The notes under the pieces are model-generated. The model had not been told where the DNA came from. It was given only the letters and a program-made list of their open reading frames with translations, and searched no databases. Source: Loxodes magnus (taxonomy: Eukaryota; Ciliophora; Karyorelictea; Loxodida; Loxodidae). From it: DNA of 64,000 nucleotides. Shown piece after piece: positions 61,732 through 64,000 of this stretch. The translations under genes were made by a program, and so were the position numbers. Numbering within the stretch: the first letter of the stretch is position 1; each line of letters starts with the position of its first letter. Location of the stretch: assembly GCA_946699065.1 (NCBI GenBank), contig CAMPDV010000212.1, positions 310,001 through 374,000 of the forward strand, given 5' to 3'.

Positions 61732-63606
61732 TAAGGTATTAGAGATACTAAAGGGATAAATATTATCTTTTACTGGTGCTTTGTGAAACTAATAAATAGT
61801 AGATATAATCTAGAATAAATATAAATGGTGTGATATAGATTGTAGTTTAATAGGAGTTAAATGTGGTAGATAATGTTAATCTGTTATATGAATAGAAAGT
61901 TGGTTAGTAAGACATATTAATGAATGATATGTTTTACATGTTTATAAATTAGGCTTAGATACTATTGCTCCCTATCTACATGAAAAGGAATAGATAAGGT
62001 TAGCTCTGTATTATATGGAATTGTATTTTGGAATAACTTTGATGAGGATTGTAGGTGTGGACTGATTTGATATAGTATTAATAAGTTGATTCTTTGAACT
62101 TAAGATTAAATTAGAAGTTATCTTGCTTAATTAACCTCTCTTAAGTATTTAAGATTAATTAAAATTAATCTAAACTTCTTAATTAGTCTCAACCAATACA
62201 CTATAAGGATAAAACCACTTTACAACACCATTCATTATCAATTCAAATCACTACACCAATATCATACCATACAGTTTAACTGCCTCCAATTAATTACTCT
62301 AAAACTATCTTACATCATAACCAAATCTATAGCATACACACACCAACTAACTCAAAACTAATTTTTAAGAACTAGCATACAACTAAGACTAACCATTAGA
62401 AAGCTTAGTCTCTTCTTAAACAACAGAAACTAATTAATTAGCCAACTAATATTAGGCTACAGCTCATTACTGATAGGTCTCTTAGTAGCTTAGTAGAAAT
62501 AAAACTAAGAGATTAAGAGTTAAGATAGCTTTATTTAATCAAGTAATGCTAATACATTTTCTGAGAACACTTCTTTAGATGTTAATAGACCTTAAAGAAA
62601 AGCTCTTAGCAAATCATAACAGATAGATGCTTCAAACAAGATTGAATAAGTAGAGTAAAGAGAATCGTAGTTTAATACTTTGAATAGTACTGCAATCTGT
62701 TCTTATGATATTCAATCTGTAAAATAAAGTTAGAAGTTGATGAGGAGGAAAAAGCCTCTTTAGTGAAATAATAAGGTAATAAAAAAGTTAGTTAAACCAG
62801 ATTTAAATTTAAGCAGAAAAAGGATAGATAAATTATTTATCTTATTAGGCTAAAAATGATAAGTTTGCTTAAAGACACTTAAAAGAAGCTAAATTTATAG
62901 CAGCTACAACATTAATTTAATAGCTTTTAATCTTTATTTTTAAGAAGTTCTAATTAAAGCAATATAAAAGAGAATAAAACAATAAGCTTAATAAAAGAAA
63001 TAAGTCTTTATCTATAACAGATAGGTAATACTAGTATAAAGCTTTATTAAACAAACTTAACTTTCAAAACATAAGAAACAGAAAACATTCAAGTACTTTA
63101 CATTTTTAAGAAGTAGGAATAAAACCTAGTTATCAACTATAATTTACCAAAAATTTAAGACTTACAAAATAATAGTCGTTTCTCAGTACAAAATTAGATA
63201 TAATCACAAAAAACCAACTAATTGAAAGATGTAAAATCAACTCTAACAAATTAGCAGAGATTGAAGGCTTAACAAAGGCATATCAATGAAGCCCGAATAA
63301 ATAAAGGCAAATTAAATTTCATTTAAGTAAGGTAACGGATTCTATATTAAACAATGTCTAAATAAGTTTCGCTATAAGATAATAGATTTAATAAGAAAAT
63401 TAAAAACAGCTAGAGCAGTTGAGAAAGACTATAACTTTATCGTACAATCGGAACTTCCTGAGACAATTCATTTCGTGTAATTTATTAAAGCTACAGAATT
63501 AACGTAACCCGAATGAGCCGTCAAAGTTAAGTCTAAAATATTAAAGAATTACCTTGAGATTAGTCGTAGGAAATGTTGTTTAGCAATTTTTAGAAGCAGA
63601 GGTTGA
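61700..63606 (+). CDS. Gln-rich protein of unknown function
   Basis: ATG 61700 opens MFCHKDNKQDDKVLEILK, then KYKWCDIDCSLIGVKC and LGLDTIAPYLHEKEQ. A Gln/Thr/Asn-rich, A/C-rich middle part (62.1-62.45 kb) follows. After a frame change near 62,470 comes SFIQSSNANTFSENTSLDV, SKSQQIDASNKIEQVEQR, and then a basic C-terminal part with QGNGFYIKQCLNKF and QSELPETIHFVQFIKATEL. I take the TGA at 63,604 as stop. A TGA at 63,715 is possible. The frame change could be a short intron of 17 bases (GTCTCTTAG...TTAG). No known domain. The layout (folded N-terminus, A/C-rich Gln linker) resembles the RING-Kelch gene. Confidence 0.5.
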
Positions 63607-64000
63607 ATTTGGTATTTAAATAGAAGTAGGGGTATTGTTGGGACTGATTTGTTGTTGTTAATATTTTTGGTAAAAAAAGAGTTTTAGTAAATGATATTAG
63701 TTTTGATTGAATTTTGATAACTAAGTTGAATAATTTGGAAATGAAAGTAACTGATCTTAATAATTTTGGTTATTTAAGTTGAATTAAATAATAAAAATAT
63801 TGATTTATTAAGATACTTATAAGATTTTATTAATTAAATTATTGAAAATTCTAATTTTTAAGCTTAAATGCAGAAAAATATAAAGCTGTCTTTGTCCATT
63901 AAAGGTTTTAGAATTTGAATGATTTGATATGTTTTGACTTTTAAATAAAAGGATAAATGATTATATCAAAAGTTTATAACTAAGAATTTAAATCCTTATT
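63607..64000. other. G/T-rich 3' flank, no gene seen
   Basis: The plus strand is rich in G and T up to about 63,780, then A/T-rich to the window end. Confidence 0.4.

Overview
The window is very AT-rich eukaryotic nuclear DNA with six tRNA genes, all followed by T-runs typical of RNA polymerase III terminators. Almost no long ORF exists under the standard code. Reading TAA and TAG as Gln opens recognisable proteins. The Gln of the reverse transcriptase blocks QFGF and QGS, for example, is encoded by TAA. In those same frames TGA falls on conserved tryptophans: receptor W-P-D-G and G-T-W-S-L, kinase I-T-W-E, Kelch D-I-W-K-Y and LINE N-W-R-P-I. Several frames nevertheless end at a TGA. The window therefore suggests a ciliate with UAR=Gln and UGA=Trp as well as Stop, as known for karyorelicts (Loxodes-type) and, with more ambiguity, Condylostoma. 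It does not fit Tetrahymena or Paramecium, where UGA is only a stop. Reading frames below use this code. With so few stops, open length is weak evidence, so calls rest on motifs, paralogue comparison and amino-acid pattern, and ends are often approximate.

Layout. 0-9 kb: weak minus-strand coding candidates, then a decayed APE-type LINE (5.93-9.05 kb). 10-13 kb: two copies of a gag-like, zinc-knuckle element. 13.4-16.9 kb: a RING-like gene fragment and a decayed WD40 gene. 17.7-23.4 kb: a gene-dense block with a Lin-12/Notch-repeat-like cysteine-rich protein, a minus-strand multipass membrane protein beside a third gag-like copy, and a beta-helix-like surface protein. 24.8-26.7 kb: an Arf GTPase pseudogene and a coiled-coil ORF.

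26.8-41.8 kb is a tRNA region. A tRNA-Val/tRNA-Ala pair is present twice in inverted orientation with nearly equal internal spacing. Between the arms lie two convergent paralogous small genes, tRNA-Leu(TAA), a TKL-like kinase missing part of its C-lobe, and tRNA-Met(CAT).

43.0-46.9 kb holds the best protein gene, a receptor of about 1,300 residues with two tandem periplasmic-binding-type ligand domains followed by a multipass membrane domain. At 49.0-49.26 kb a GC-rich island is probably a structured ncRNA. 50.2-51.95 kb is the best-preserved gag-like copy. 53.74-56.68 kb is a diverged tandem array of about 99 bp units. 57.3-63.7 kb carries a RING-Kelch gene, a long gene paralogous to the 13.4 kb fragment, and a Gln-rich gene. 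The rest is AT-rich spacer in which I see no gene.
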